Shown here: in pieces, positions 26,842 to 35,532 of the stretch
Numbering within the stretch: position 1 is the first letter of the stretch
How the letters are laid out: each line of letters begins with the position of its first letter
Assembly: GCA_049513975.1 (NCBI GenBank)
Contig: JBEKVM010000033.1
Location: 1 to 64,000 of the forward strand
Length of the DNA stretch: 64,000 nt
DNA from: JBEKOF01 sp049513975
GTDB lineage: Bacteria > Verrucomicrobiota > Verrucomicrobiia > Limisphaerales > Palsa-1400
Direction of reading: 5' to 3'
The notes under the pieces: model-generated
Told to the model about the DNA's origin: nothing
Seen by the model: the letters and a program-made list of their open reading frames with translations, nothing else
Databases searched by the model: none
Translations under genes and position numbers: made by a program

Positions 26842-28745
26842 ACATCAAAATTGAATGTGGGTGCGGGACCCGTTACTCATTCGAAGTTGAGCCGTGCAAC
26901 GGCCGGATGCCCTGGGCGGTGGAGTGCCCCGCCTGCCACGCCGACGGCACCGCGGCTGCCAACCAAATCATCGCCAAAAGGTGCTCCGCCGTTCCGCCGG
27001 ACGCCCCGCGCCTGCGCCTCCACGAGACACCTTCCGAAAACCCGCCGTCCGCCGCTCCGGCGCCGGAACCGCCCGCCGCGCCAAAACTCGATCTCGCCGG
27101 GTTCAAAGCCCAAAAACGCCGTGCCGAACAACGCGCCCATCGCAAAGGCGCGCGGCTCATCGTCGGACTGGTGATCCTCCTGGCCGCCGGCCTCGGCGCC
27201 TGGGCCTGGTATTCATTGGCCGGCTCCAAACCGCATCTGGCCGCCACCCTCAAATTGCCCGGCGGCACCCCAGCTCAGATCCAGTTCCTCGGACCCGGCA
27301 AAATTCTCATCGCCACGGCCAATGAAGCCAGCTTGCGCGATCTCTCCCTGGAAAAAGTCCTTTGGTCCGCCAGGCTGTCCGACGCCGCCTCCCCCTTGGG
27401 CGCGCCGCCGGTTTTTGCCGACCATGACAAACTCTGGATTTGCCTGGGAGATCAGGTGAAATGTTTGGACGAAGCCACCGGCACCGTGAAACAAACCATC
27501 CCCATCGCCGGCCGCTTCGTCAGCTTTACCCCCGCCGACACCAGCCTCCTCGTCGTCTCCGCCCCGGACGAGACGCGGCGCATTGCCCTTCACATCGAAC
27601 TGGCCACCGGCGCGGTTTCCACCCAGGAAATCACCGTCCCGCGCAAGGAAAAACAGACCCTGCCCAACGATCTGCCGCCCAACGTGCTGCCCACCGCCGC
27701 CGTCTTGACGGCCCAAATTCTGGAGGAGCAAAAATTCAACAAACCGCTCAACGCCATGAGCAGCGAGTTTTTTGCCGCGGGAAAAAACCTCGTCGAGCTG
27801 CGCGTCAAATTGCTCGAAGCCAAAGTCTCCTACGTCCAAAGCATCAAGCCCCGCGGCCCGCCGCAGCTCAACGGCCAAACCACCGCCGGGTCCAGCGCCG
27901 GCGTGATTGGCGAGGAAATTTTCAACGACCTCAAGCGCAGCGAGACCGGCGGGGTGCGTCCGGTGGACGAGAGCCGTTATGAAGTGCGCCTGCGCCGCTG
28001 GATCGAATCAGAGCCGGTGGAATGGAAGGGCGAAGTCACCGGCGCGCCCTCCTTCTTTCCCCTCTCCACCGTGGACCTGCTGGTGGCGGGCCAGACTCTG
28101 GCCGTTTTCGACAAACAGAACCAAAAGCTCTTCGACAGCAAACTCAGCTACCCGGTCAGCGAACGCTTCACCACCGGCGATTTGGCCGGTCGCCTTCTGC
28201 CCGCCGCTGAACGCACAAACACCCTTTACTTCTTTGATCAGGGCGTTCTCACCGCCTTCTCCCTGCCGGACGGCGGGGTGCGCTGGCGTCTGCCCAGTTT
28301 TGGCATCAGCGCCATCCAGTTCGACGGCCAGGGCATGCTCTACGTGGATTCCACCGCCGCCGGCCCGGACGACATCAAGTATGCGGATACCATCAGCTTT
28401 GAAAAAATCCCTTCTGTTCTCCTCAAGGTGGATCCGGCCTCCGGTAAAATCCTGTGGAAGGCCGAACAACGCGGCGAACGCACCATAGTCTCCGGCAAAT
28501 TTCTCTACTCCGAGAGCGTGCAGCAGGGCGGCGCCGGCCTCGCCGCCGCCCTGGGCGACGCCCTCAACCAGCCGCCCGGCGAAGGCCCCGTCTATTTTCG
28601 TCTTTACAGAATGGACCCCGCCACCGGCGAGGCCCTCTGGAGCCTCTACCGCGAGCAACGCCCCCGCAATCTGGCCATCGGGGGCAACCGCATCCTCCTC
28701 CGTTTCGGCGACGACCTGGAACTCTTCAAATTCCTCGTCTTTTAG
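26838..28745 (+). CDS. Membrane-anchored PQQ-type beta-propeller with N-terminal zinc-ribbon-like motif
   Basis: 635 residues. An N-terminal CGCGTRYSFEVEPCNGRMPWAVECPACHADG segment with CxC and CxxC pairs resembles a zinc ribbon. It is followed by a Pro-rich linker, a single membrane helix (about 110-130, LIVGLVILLAAGLGAWAWYS) and then propeller blades with WSARLSDAASPLG, KCLDEATGTVKQTI, VLLKVDPASGKILWKAE and YRMDPATGEALWSLYRE. The propeller is thus periplasmic with the zinc motif cytoplasmic. It is coupled to the pseudopilin gene (ATGA overlap), suggesting a joint envelope role, possibly scaffolding. Confidence 0.75.
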   Translation: MNIKIECGCGTRYSFEVEPCNGRMPWAVECPACHADGTAAANQIIAKRCSAVPPDAPRLRLHETPSENPPSAAPAPEPPAAPKLDLAGFKAQKRRAEQRAHRKGARLIVGLVILLAAGLGAWAWYSLAGSKPHLAATLKLPGGTPAQIQFLGPGKILIATANEASLRDLSLEKVLWSARLSDAASPLGAPPVFADHDKLWICLGDQVKCLDEATGTVKQTIPIAGRFVSFTPADTSLLVVSAPDETRRIALHIELATGAVSTQEITVPRKEKQTLPNDLPPNVLPTAAVLTAQILEEQKFNKPLNAMSSEFFAAGKNLVELRVKLLEAKVSYVQSIKPRGPPQLNGQTTAGSSAGVIGEEIFNDLKRSETGGVRPVDESRYEVRLRRWIESEPVEWKGEVTGAPSFFPLSTVDLLVAGQTLAVFDKQNQKLFDSKLSYPVSERFTTGDLAGRLLPAAERTNTLYFFDQGVLTAFSLPDGGVRWRLPSFGISAIQFDGQGMLYVDSTAAGPDDIKYADTISFEKIPSVLLKVDPASGKILWKAEQRGERTIVSGKFLYSESVQQGGAGLAAALGDALNQPPGEGPVYFRLYRMDPATGEALWSLYREQRPRNLAIGGNRILLRFGDDLELFKFLVF

Positions 28746-28951
28746 CTTTGGGAGAGCCGGCAACGGTAGGGCGAGACTCCGTCGAGCCCCGACTCGATTT
28801 CGGGGAATGCCGATGCTGCGTAGAACATGAACAAGACAATAGTACGGCTTGACCCTTGCGACGGTCTGTCAGTTCAAATCCGCCCCGCATTGTACAAATC
28901 AATGGCGGAGTTGTTTTTATCAATTTGACCGCCGATGAGCAGGCTGCCAAA

Positions 28952-29656
28952 ATGGAAGGCGTGAGTTCAGGCGTGATACCCGAAGCAGCCCTGTTGTCAA
29001 AAAATGCCCTGGACAAGCCGCGCGTGCCGGTGTGGCTGAAGTGGGCCTACACCGCCTTCATGCTGGTGCTGGTGCCGGTTTACTGGGTGAACTATGGACC
29101 GGCCAATTTTATCTACTTCTGTGACGCGTCCTTGTTCCTGACCTTGTTCGCCGTTTGGACGGATAACGCGCTGCCGGCTTCCATGGCAGCGGTTGGGATT
29201 CTCGTTCCGCAGTTCTTCTGGTGCGTGGACTTTGGCGCGGAGTTGGTGGGTTCGCACCTGACCGGCATGACCGGCTACATGTTCGACGCGCAGCTCTCTC
29301 TTTTCCTGCGCGGGCTTTCGCTGTTTCACGGCTGGCTTCCCTTCCTGCTCTGCTACCTGGTTTTCCGCCTGGGCTATGACCGGCGCGCCTTGAAGGCGTG
29401 GACCGCGCTGGCTTGCGCATTGTGCCTCATCGCCTTTTTCCTGCTGCCGCCGGCGGGCGCAACCCAGGCGGACCCGAAATGGCCGCGCAATATAAACTAC
29501 GTCTTTGGCCTCGATGACGCCCATCCGCAGAAGTGGATGCCGCCGGGCCTGTATCTTGTCGTCTGGTTTCTGGCTTTGTTCACGCTGGCCTACGTGCCAA
29601 CCCATCTGGCGCTTACCAAACTGACCGCCGCACGCGCCACCCGGCTCCCATCATGA
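28952..29656 (+). CDS. Conserved integral membrane protein, unknown function
   Basis: About 234 residues from the ATG at 28952; an upstream in-frame ATG at 28856 would add a poorly hydrophobic 32 residues. Six or so membrane segments, beginning LKWAYTAFMLVLVPVYWVNYGPANFIYFCDASL. Periplasmic loops contain FDAQLSLFLRGLSLFHGWLPF and NYVFGLDDAHPQKWMPPGLY. It overlaps the LplT-PlsC-Aas fusion by 4 bp, so a role in membrane lipid handling is inferred from context only. Confidence 0.7.
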   Translation: MEGVSSGVIPEAALLSKNALDKPRVPVWLKWAYTAFMLVLVPVYWVNYGPANFIYFCDASLFLTLFAVWTDNALPASMAAVGILVPQFFWCVDFGAELVGSHLTGMTGYMFDAQLSLFLRGLSLFHGWLPFLLCYLVFRLGYDRRALKAWTALACALCLIAFFLLPPAGATQADPKWPRNINYVFGLDDAHPQKWMPPGLYLVVWFLALFTLAYVPTHLALTKLTAARATRLPS

Positions 29657-32600
29657 AACCGGACACCGACCTGGCGCCGGAGAACCGGCAGCGCGGCTTC
29701 TGGGCGCTCATCGTCACGCAATTCCAGGGCGCATTCAGCGACAACGTCCTGAAAAACCTCGTCATTTTCATGATTATCGGCCTGAATGTGTCGCTCGCCG
29801 AAAAGCACAAGATTGGCGAGCTTGTCGGCGCGCTGTTCTCCTTGCCTTTCATTGTGTTTTCCATGGCCGGCGGCTTCCTCGCCGATCGTTTCAGCAAGCG
29901 GACGATCTCCGTCGGCGTCAAAAACTTTGAAGTATTTGTGATGCTGCTCGCGCTGGCGGGTTTCGCGCGGCAGCAGCACCTCTTAAACGCCGGCGTGCCG
30001 GCATCCCTGCAAACCTGCTGGCCGTTGCTCGGCTGTGTCTTTTTGATGGGCGTCCACAGCGCGTTTTTCGGCCCGTCCAAATACGGCCTGCTGCCGGAAC
30101 TGCTGCCCGAACGCCAGCTCTCGTGGGGCAACGGCGTGCTGGAACTCGGCACCTTCATGGCCATCATTTTGGGCACGGTCGCGGCGGCGTTCATGGCCGG
30201 GGGTTTTCGCGGCGAGCAATGGATGTCCGGCGTCATCCTCATCGCCCTCGCGCTGTTTGGATTTGCCACCAGCCTCGCCATCTCGCGCGTGCCGGCGGCG
30301 AACCCGCGGAAAAAATTCAGCGCGAATTTCCCCGGCGAAGTGTGGGCGCAAATCCGCCTCTGGCGCCAGGATCGTCCGCTGTTCCTCGCCGCCGTTGGCA
30401 ACACCTACTTCAACTTCCTCGGCGCGCTCTTGCTGCTGAATTTGTTTTTCTACGGCGCGGACGTGCTGCATGTGGACGAAACCAAAATCGGTTTCCTCAA
30501 CGTCGCCCTCGCGCTCGGCATCGGCCTGGGCAGCGTGGCGGCGGGATATTTGTCCGGCAGCAAAATCGAATACGGCCTCGTGCCGCTCGGCGCGCTGGGC
30601 CTTTCCGTCTTCTCCGCCTCGCTGGCGCAAGACAATTTGTCCGTGAACGCCGCGCTGGTGCGGCTCGCCCTGCTCGGCTTCGCGGGCGGGTTCTTCATCG
30701 TCCCCATCTCGGCGCTGCTCCAACACCGCCCGGACAAAACGGCCAAGGGCGAAACGCTCGCGGCGGCGAACCTGCTTTCGTTCGTCGGGATTTTTCTCGC
30801 GTCGGGCGTCCATTGGCTTCTGGCGCAGGCGATGCAACTGAATCCGCGCCAGATTTTTCTCGTCGGCGGCGCGCTCACGCTCGTCAGCGCCATTTACGTT
30901 TTGTGGCTCCTGCCCGATGCGGTGCTCCGGTTTGGTCTCTGGCTGCTCACCCGCACGCTTTACCGGGTGCGCGTGCTCGGCCGCGAGAATATTCCCGAGA
31001 AAGGCGGCGCGCTGTTTGTCTGCAATCACGTTTCCTTCGTGGACGCGCTCCTGCTCATCGCTTCCACGGACCGGCGCGTGCGGTTTGTGATGTTTGCCGG
31101 GATTTACGAGTTGCCCTGGGTGAAGCCGTTCGCCCGCATCCTCGGAGCCATTCCCATCTCCTCGGCGCAGCGGCCGCGCGACCTGCTCAAAGCGCTGCAA
31201 ACGGCCAGCGAGGCCATTCGCGCCGACGACGTGGTTTGCATTTTCGCCGAGGGTCAAATCACGCGGATCGGGCAGTTGTTGCCCTTTCGCCGCGGGTTGG
31301 AGAAGATCATGCAGGACGTGGAGGCGCCCATCGTGCCCGTCGCGCTGGACGGCGTGTGGGGCAGCATCTTCAGTTTCGAGAAGCGGCGTTTCGTTTGGAA
31401 GTGGCCGCGGCGCATTCCGTATCCGGTCACCGTGAGCTTCGGTCCGCCCATGCCGCCGCGCGCCACGGCGTCCGAGGTGCGCCAGGCCGTGCAGGAATTG
31501 CTGGCCTCGGCGTGGGGTCATCGCCGCGGGCGGATGCACCCGCTGCAGCGCGCCTTTGTGCTCTCGGCGCGGCGGCATCCTTTCCGCTTTGCCATGGCCG
31601 ACTCGCAGTCGCCGAAGGTGAGCTTTGGTTCGGCGCTGGTCAAAGCGGTCTTTCTGGCGCGGCGATTGAAAATGGTCTGGGCCGGGCAGGAAAAGGTCGG
31701 GCTGCTCCTGCCGCCCTCGGTGCCGGGCGCGCTGGCGAATTTTGCGGCGATGTTGTCCGGCAAAGTGCCGGTGAACCTGAACTACACGCTCTCGGAGCAA
31801 GCCCTGGCTTCCTGCATCCGCCAGTGCGATATCAAAACCGTCGTGACCTCGAAAGCGTTTCTTGAAAAGGTGAAGCTCACCGTGCCGTGCGAGACGGTTT
31901 ATCTCGAGGAACGCGCGGCGCGTCCGGGTCCGGGTGAAAAACTCGCGGCGTTTTTCATGGCTTGGCTGTTGCCCGCGGGCTGGTTGGAGCGGGCGTTGGG
32001 GCGCGCGAAGAAAGTGGAGCTGGACGATTTGGCGACGGTCATTTTTTCCAGCGGCAGCACGGGCGAGCCGAAGGGTGTCATGCTGAGCCACTACAACATC
32101 GGTTCGAACATCGAGCAAATGGAGCAAGTGTTCAGCCTGGACGGACGGGATCGTTTCCTGGGCGTCCTGCCGTTTTTCCATTCCTTCGGTTTCACCGGCA
32201 CACTCTGCCTGCCGGTGGTGCTGGGGGTGGGCGCGGTCTATCACCCCAGTCCGCTTGATGCCAGGGCGATTGGCCCGCTGGTCTGCGATTACAAAGTGAC
32301 CTTTCTCCTCGCCACGCCGACGTTTCTGCAACTTTACATGCGCGGCTGCACGCCGGAGCAGTTCGGCAGCGTTCGTGTCGTGGCGGTGAGCGCGGAAAAG
32401 CTGCCCGAACGGCTGGCCTCAGCGTTCGAGGAACAGTTCGGCGTCCGGCCCTTCGAGGCCTACGGCTGCACCGAGTGCGCCCCGGCGGTGGCGGTCAATA
32501 CGCATGATTTTCGCTCGGCCGGTTTCCGCCAGGTTGGGGTCAAGCGCGGCAGGATTGGCCATCCGTTGCCCGGCATTTGCGTGCGCATCGTGGACGCGGA

Positions 32601-33120
32601 GACGCGGCAACCCGTGCCGCTGGGCCAACCGGGCCTGCTGCTCGTGCGCGGCCCGAATGTGATGCGGGGTTATCTCGGCCGCCCCGACAAGACCGCGGAA
32701 GTGCTGCGCGATGGCTGGTATGTCACCGGCGACATCGCCGCGCTGGACGAGGACGGTTTCCTCCAGATCACCGATCGCCTGAGCCGCTTCAGCAAAATCG
32801 GCGGTGAGATGGTCCCGCATATTCGCGTCGAGGAAAAACTGCACGAACTGGCCGGAGCGACGGAACAATGGTTTGTCGTGGCCGGCGTGCCCGACGAAAA
32901 GAAAGGGGAGCGGCTGGTGGTGTTGCACAAGCTGACGGCAGCCCAATGGACGGAGCTTTGCCCCAAGCTGCCGCAACTGGATCTGCCCAATCTCTGGAAG
33001 CCGCGCCCCGACCAGTTCTATCACCTGGAGGCCTTGCCCATCCTCGGCACCGGCAAATTGGACCTGCGCAAGATTCGCGAACTGGCGGCGCAGTTCTCCA
33101 AAGGAGAATCGGGCAAATGA
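29653..33120 (+). CDS. aas: LplT-PlsC-Aas fusion: lysophospholipid transporter, acyltransferase and acyl-ACP synthetase
   Basis: 1155 residues. Residues 1 to about 410 form a 12-helix MFS transporter of the LplT type (LIVTQFQGAFSDNVLKNL, SMAGGFLADRFSKR). Residues about 430-620 are a PlsC domain with NHVSFVDALLLIAS (H-x4-D, His about 459), IFAEGQITR and PIVPVALDGVW. Residues about 640-1150 are an adenylate-forming domain with IFSSGSTGEPKGVMLSHYN (about 799), YGCTECAPAVAVN and YVTGDIAALDEDGF. The three activities import lysophospholipid, activate a fatty acid and re-acylate at sn-2. The triple fusion is known in several phyla. ATG at 29653 overlaps the previous stop. Confidence 0.93.
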   Translation: MKPDTDLAPENRQRGFWALIVTQFQGAFSDNVLKNLVIFMIIGLNVSLAEKHKIGELVGALFSLPFIVFSMAGGFLADRFSKRTISVGVKNFEVFVMLLALAGFARQQHLLNAGVPASLQTCWPLLGCVFLMGVHSAFFGPSKYGLLPELLPERQLSWGNGVLELGTFMAIILGTVAAAFMAGGFRGEQWMSGVILIALALFGFATSLAISRVPAANPRKKFSANFPGEVWAQIRLWRQDRPLFLAAVGNTYFNFLGALLLLNLFFYGADVLHVDETKIGFLNVALALGIGLGSVAAGYLSGSKIEYGLVPLGALGLSVFSASLAQDNLSVNAALVRLALLGFAGGFFIVPISALLQHRPDKTAKGETLAAANLLSFVGIFLASGVHWLLAQAMQLNPRQIFLVGGALTLVSAIYVLWLLPDAVLRFGLWLLTRTLYRVRVLGRENIPEKGGALFVCNHVSFVDALLLIASTDRRVRFVMFAGIYELPWVKPFARILGAIPISSAQRPRDLLKALQTASEAIRADDVVCIFAEGQITRIGQLLPFRRGLEKIMQDVEAPIVPVALDGVWGSIFSFEKRRFVWKWPRRIPYPVTVSFGPPMPPRATASEVRQAVQELLASAWGHRRGRMHPLQRAFVLSARRHPFRFAMADSQSPKVSFGSALVKAVFLARRLKMVWAGQEKVGLLLPPSVPGALANFAAMLSGKVPVNLNYTLSEQALASCIRQCDIKTVVTSKAFLEKVKLTVPCETVYLEERAARPGPGEKLAAFFMAWLLPAGWLERALGRAKKVELDDLATVIFSSGSTGEPKGVMLSHYNIGSNIEQMEQVFSLDGRDRFLGVLPFFHSFGFTGTLCLPVVLGVGAVYHPSPLDARAIGPLVCDYKVTFLLATPTFLQLYMRGCTPEQFGSVRVVAVSAEKLPERLASAFEEQFGVRPFEAYGCTECAPAVAVNTHDFRSAGFRQVGVKRGRIGHPLPGICVRIVDAETRQPVPLGQPGLLLVRGPNVMRGYLGRPDKTAEVLRDGWYVTGDIAALDEDGFLQITDRLSRFSKIGGEMVPHIRVEEKLHELAGATEQWFVVAGVPDEKKGERLVVLHKLTAAQWTELCPKLPQLDLPNLWKPRPDQFYHLEALPILGTGKLDLRKIRELAAQFSKGESGK

Positions 33121-33145
33121 ACCGCCCGCGGATCGCCTCCTAGTC

Positions 33146-34348
33146 ATGCAAAACGTCGTCATTGCCAAAACCTATCGCTTTGTGCCGCCGCGCTTCAGCC
33201 CGTTCTGGTGGCGGATCATCCAGTGGTATCTGCCCGCGTTTCTTCGAAAGAGTTTCGGCATCACTTCGTGGAAATGCGTGGGGGCGGAGCGCCTGGCCGA
33301 TTCTCTGAATGCCGGCTGCGGCGTGTTGCTGGCCTCAAACCACTGCCGGCCCTCTGATCCCGCGGTTTTGGGGCTGCTGGCGCGCGAAGTCGGCCGGCCA
33401 TTTCATGTCATGGCCAGTTGGCATCTCTTCATGCAAAGCCGCGCGCAGTCTTTCCTCTTGCCCCGCCTCGGGGGATTTAGTGTTTACCGGGAAGGATTGG
33501 ATCGTGAATCGCTCAAATGCGCCACGCGCATTCTGGCCGAGACCCGCTTTCCCCTGGTCGTTTTTCCAGAAGGCTTCGTCACCCGCAATAACGACCGCCT
33601 GATGAACCTGATGGAGGGGGTGGCGTTTCTGGCGCGTGCGGCGGCCAAACAACGGGGCGCTTCTCCGCAGCCTGGCAAGGTCGTGATGCATCCGGTTTTT
33701 GTCCGCTACTTTTTCGAAGGCGACCTCGGAGCAACCATTGCGCCGGTCTTGCAGGAAATCGAAGCTCGTCTGTCCTGGCAGCCGCAGAGTCATCTGCCCT
33801 TGCGCGAACGGATTGTCAAAGCCGGACACGCTTTGCTGGCGCTCAAGGAAATGGAATACCTCGGCGCGACCCAATCCGGCGCACTGAGGGAACGGCTCGC
33901 CCATCTGCTGGATCATCTGCTGCAACCGCTCGAGCAGGAATGGACCGGAGGACGCCGCGAGCCTGATCCGATGACGCGGATCAAGCGTCTGCGCACGGCC
34001 ATCCTGCCCGACATGGTTCATGGCGAACTCACCGAGGAAGAGCGCGCGCGCCGGTGGCGGCAGTTGGCGGACTTGTATTTCGCCCAGCAACTGCATTGTT
34101 ACTCGGGTGATTACCTCGCCGATGCCCCAACGCCCGAGCGCCTGCTGGAAACCGTGGAACGTTACGAGGAAGATCTGACCGATGCCGCCCGCCCCCATCC
34201 GCCGCTTCATGCCGTCATCTCCGTCGGCCAAGCCATCGAAGCAACGCCGGCACGGGATCGCAGTGCCGACAATGACCCCATTTCCAACGAACTCCGGCGG
34301 CAGCTCGAAATCATGCTTGAGGAAAGCAAAACCCAGAGGCGCGCCTGA
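33146..34348 (+). CDS. PlsC-like 1-acyl-glycerol-phosphate acyltransferase
   Basis: 400 residues. LASNHCRPSDPAVLGLLA carries the H-x4-D catalytic pair (His about 67) and FPEGFVTRNNDRLM the acyl-acceptor-binding FPEG motif. The C-terminal 200 residues are helical and charged, with no recognised domain, so it is longer than a minimal PlsC. It lies 25 bp after the aas fusion and 18 bp before a PAP2-like phosphatase, forming a phospholipid-remodelling cluster. Confidence 0.85.
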   Translation: MQNVVIAKTYRFVPPRFSPFWWRIIQWYLPAFLRKSFGITSWKCVGAERLADSLNAGCGVLLASNHCRPSDPAVLGLLAREVGRPFHVMASWHLFMQSRAQSFLLPRLGGFSVYREGLDRESLKCATRILAETRFPLVVFPEGFVTRNNDRLMNLMEGVAFLARAAAKQRGASPQPGKVVMHPVFVRYFFEGDLGATIAPVLQEIEARLSWQPQSHLPLRERIVKAGHALLALKEMEYLGATQSGALRERLAHLLDHLLQPLEQEWTGGRREPDPMTRIKRLRTAILPDMVHGELTEEERARRWRQLADLYFAQQLHCYSGDYLADAPTPERLLETVERYEEDLTDAARPHPPLHAVISVGQAIEATPARDRSADNDPISNELRRQLEIMLEESKTQRRA

Positions 34349-34366
34349 CGCCTGAAAGCCGACACC

Positions 34367-35023
34367 ATGGCACCTATCCTTGCAGGGTTGCACTGGCCCG
34401 CCATTGGCCTTCGCGCTGGCGTCGTCGCCGGAGCCCTCGTCCTCTGGTTCTGGACCCAGTCGCTGATCGCGCGCAAGTCCGCGCCGAAGGAGGGCATCGG
34501 CGATGTCGTCCATGATCTGACGGCGCGCTGGAACCGCTACTTCTCCACCCATGATCGCGCCGCCAACGCGGCCCTCATCATCAGTTCGGGCTTCATTGAT
34601 CTGTTTGGCCTCTCGCTCATCGGTGCGGCCATCTTCGGCTCCACCTTTGCGCCCTTTCTGGCCATCCTCATCCTTTTCGGTTTGCGGCAACTCTGCCAGG
34701 GCCTCTGCACCCTGCCGCCGCCACCCGGCATGATCTGGCGAAACCCGGGGTTCCCTGCGCTGCTCGTGACTTACTCGGTGGGCAATGACTTCTTCTTCTC
34801 CGGCCACACCGCGGTGGCCGTGCTCGGAGCCATTGAGGCGGCCTGTTTCGGTCCGGCGTGGCTTGGGGCCGTCGCGGCGTCCATTGCGCTGGGAGAAATG
34901 CTCCTCGTGCTGGTGTTGCGGGCGCACTACACGATGGATGTCGTGGCAGGGGCGTTGGCGGCGTTCCTCGCTGCGGAGGCGGCCGGAAGATTGTCACCCG
35001 CGGTGGATGCGTGGTTGCGCTAA
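34367..35023 (+). CDS. PAP2-like lipid phosphatase/phosphotransferase (membrane)
   Basis: 218 residues with about six membrane helices. The two key motifs are NDFFFSGHTAVAVLG and LRAHYTMDVVAGALAA, matching the SGHT and R/H-x3-H-x3-D signatures of the PAP2/sphingomyelin-synthase-like group; both catalytic His are present. It probably acts on phosphatidate or a related lipid phosphate. A 13-bp direct repeat GCGCTAAATTTAT (35017-35029 and 35032-35044) covers the stop codon. Confidence 0.82.
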   Translation: MAPILAGLHWPAIGLRAGVVAGALVLWFWTQSLIARKSAPKEGIGDVVHDLTARWNRYFSTHDRAANAALIISSGFIDLFGLSLIGAAIFGSTFAPFLAILILFGLRQLCQGLCTLPPPPGMIWRNPGFPALLVTYSVGNDFFFSGHTAVAVLGAIEAACFGPAWLGAVAASIALGEMLLVLVLRAHYTMDVVAGALAAFLAAEAAGRLSPAVDAWLR

Positions 35024-35110
35024 ATTTATCGGCGCTAAATTTATTCGCTGGCGTAGGGCCGGAAGTACTGGCAGATTGACGGCAGTCGCAACCAGTGATT
35101 CACATACAAT

Positions 35111-35530
35111 ATGCAAACAAATATCGAGACCGAGGACGCCATCGTGCAAAAGACCCGCGAACTGTGCGAGACCATCGTGCAGCAACCCCAATTCCACAGC
35201 ATCCGCCAGCGGGTGGAAGCCTTCCTGGCCGATCCCGAAGCCCAGTCCCAATACGAGTGCCTGAGCGATCTGGGCCAGCAGCTTCACAATAAACAACACG
35301 AGGGCCTGACCCTCACCAGCGCGGAAATCGCCGCCTTTGACCGCCAGCGCGAAACCTTTACCGCCAATCCGGTGGCCAGGGATTTTGTCGAGGCGCAGGA
35401 GGAAATGCACCGGCTCCAGCAGCAGATCACCAAATACGTCAGCAAGACCCTCGAACTGGGCGCGGTGCCCTCGGCCGAAGACCTGGCCGGCGACGGCTCC
35501 TGCGGCAGCGGCTGCGGCTGTCACCACTAA
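35111..35530 (+). CDS. YlbF/YmcA-family protein with Cys-rich tail
   Basis: 139 residues, almost all helical (ETEDAIVQKTRELCETIVQQPQFHSIRQRVEAFLADPEAQSQY...), matching the YlbF/YmcA family (PF06133 type). In Bacillus, YlbF-YmcA-YaaT form an iron-sulfur-binding complex affecting RNase Y and development. The C-terminal tail GSCGSGCGCHH has three Cys and two His within 11 residues, suited to binding a metal or cluster. It stops 2 bp before the TTG start of the broken POT transporter. Confidence 0.82.
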   Translation: MQTNIETEDAIVQKTRELCETIVQQPQFHSIRQRVEAFLADPEAQSQYECLSDLGQQLHNKQHEGLTLTSAEIAAFDRQRETFTANPVARDFVEAQEEMHRLQQQITKYVSKTLELGAVPSAEDLAGDGSCGSGCGCHH

Positions 35531-35532
35531 TT

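Noticed and set aside
28860..28915. Sequence GTTCAAATC flanked by CGCCCCGCA resembling the 3' end of a tRNA.
   Set aside because: The T-stem does not pair well and no matching 5' acceptor half (GCGGGG) or anticodon arm is found upstream.
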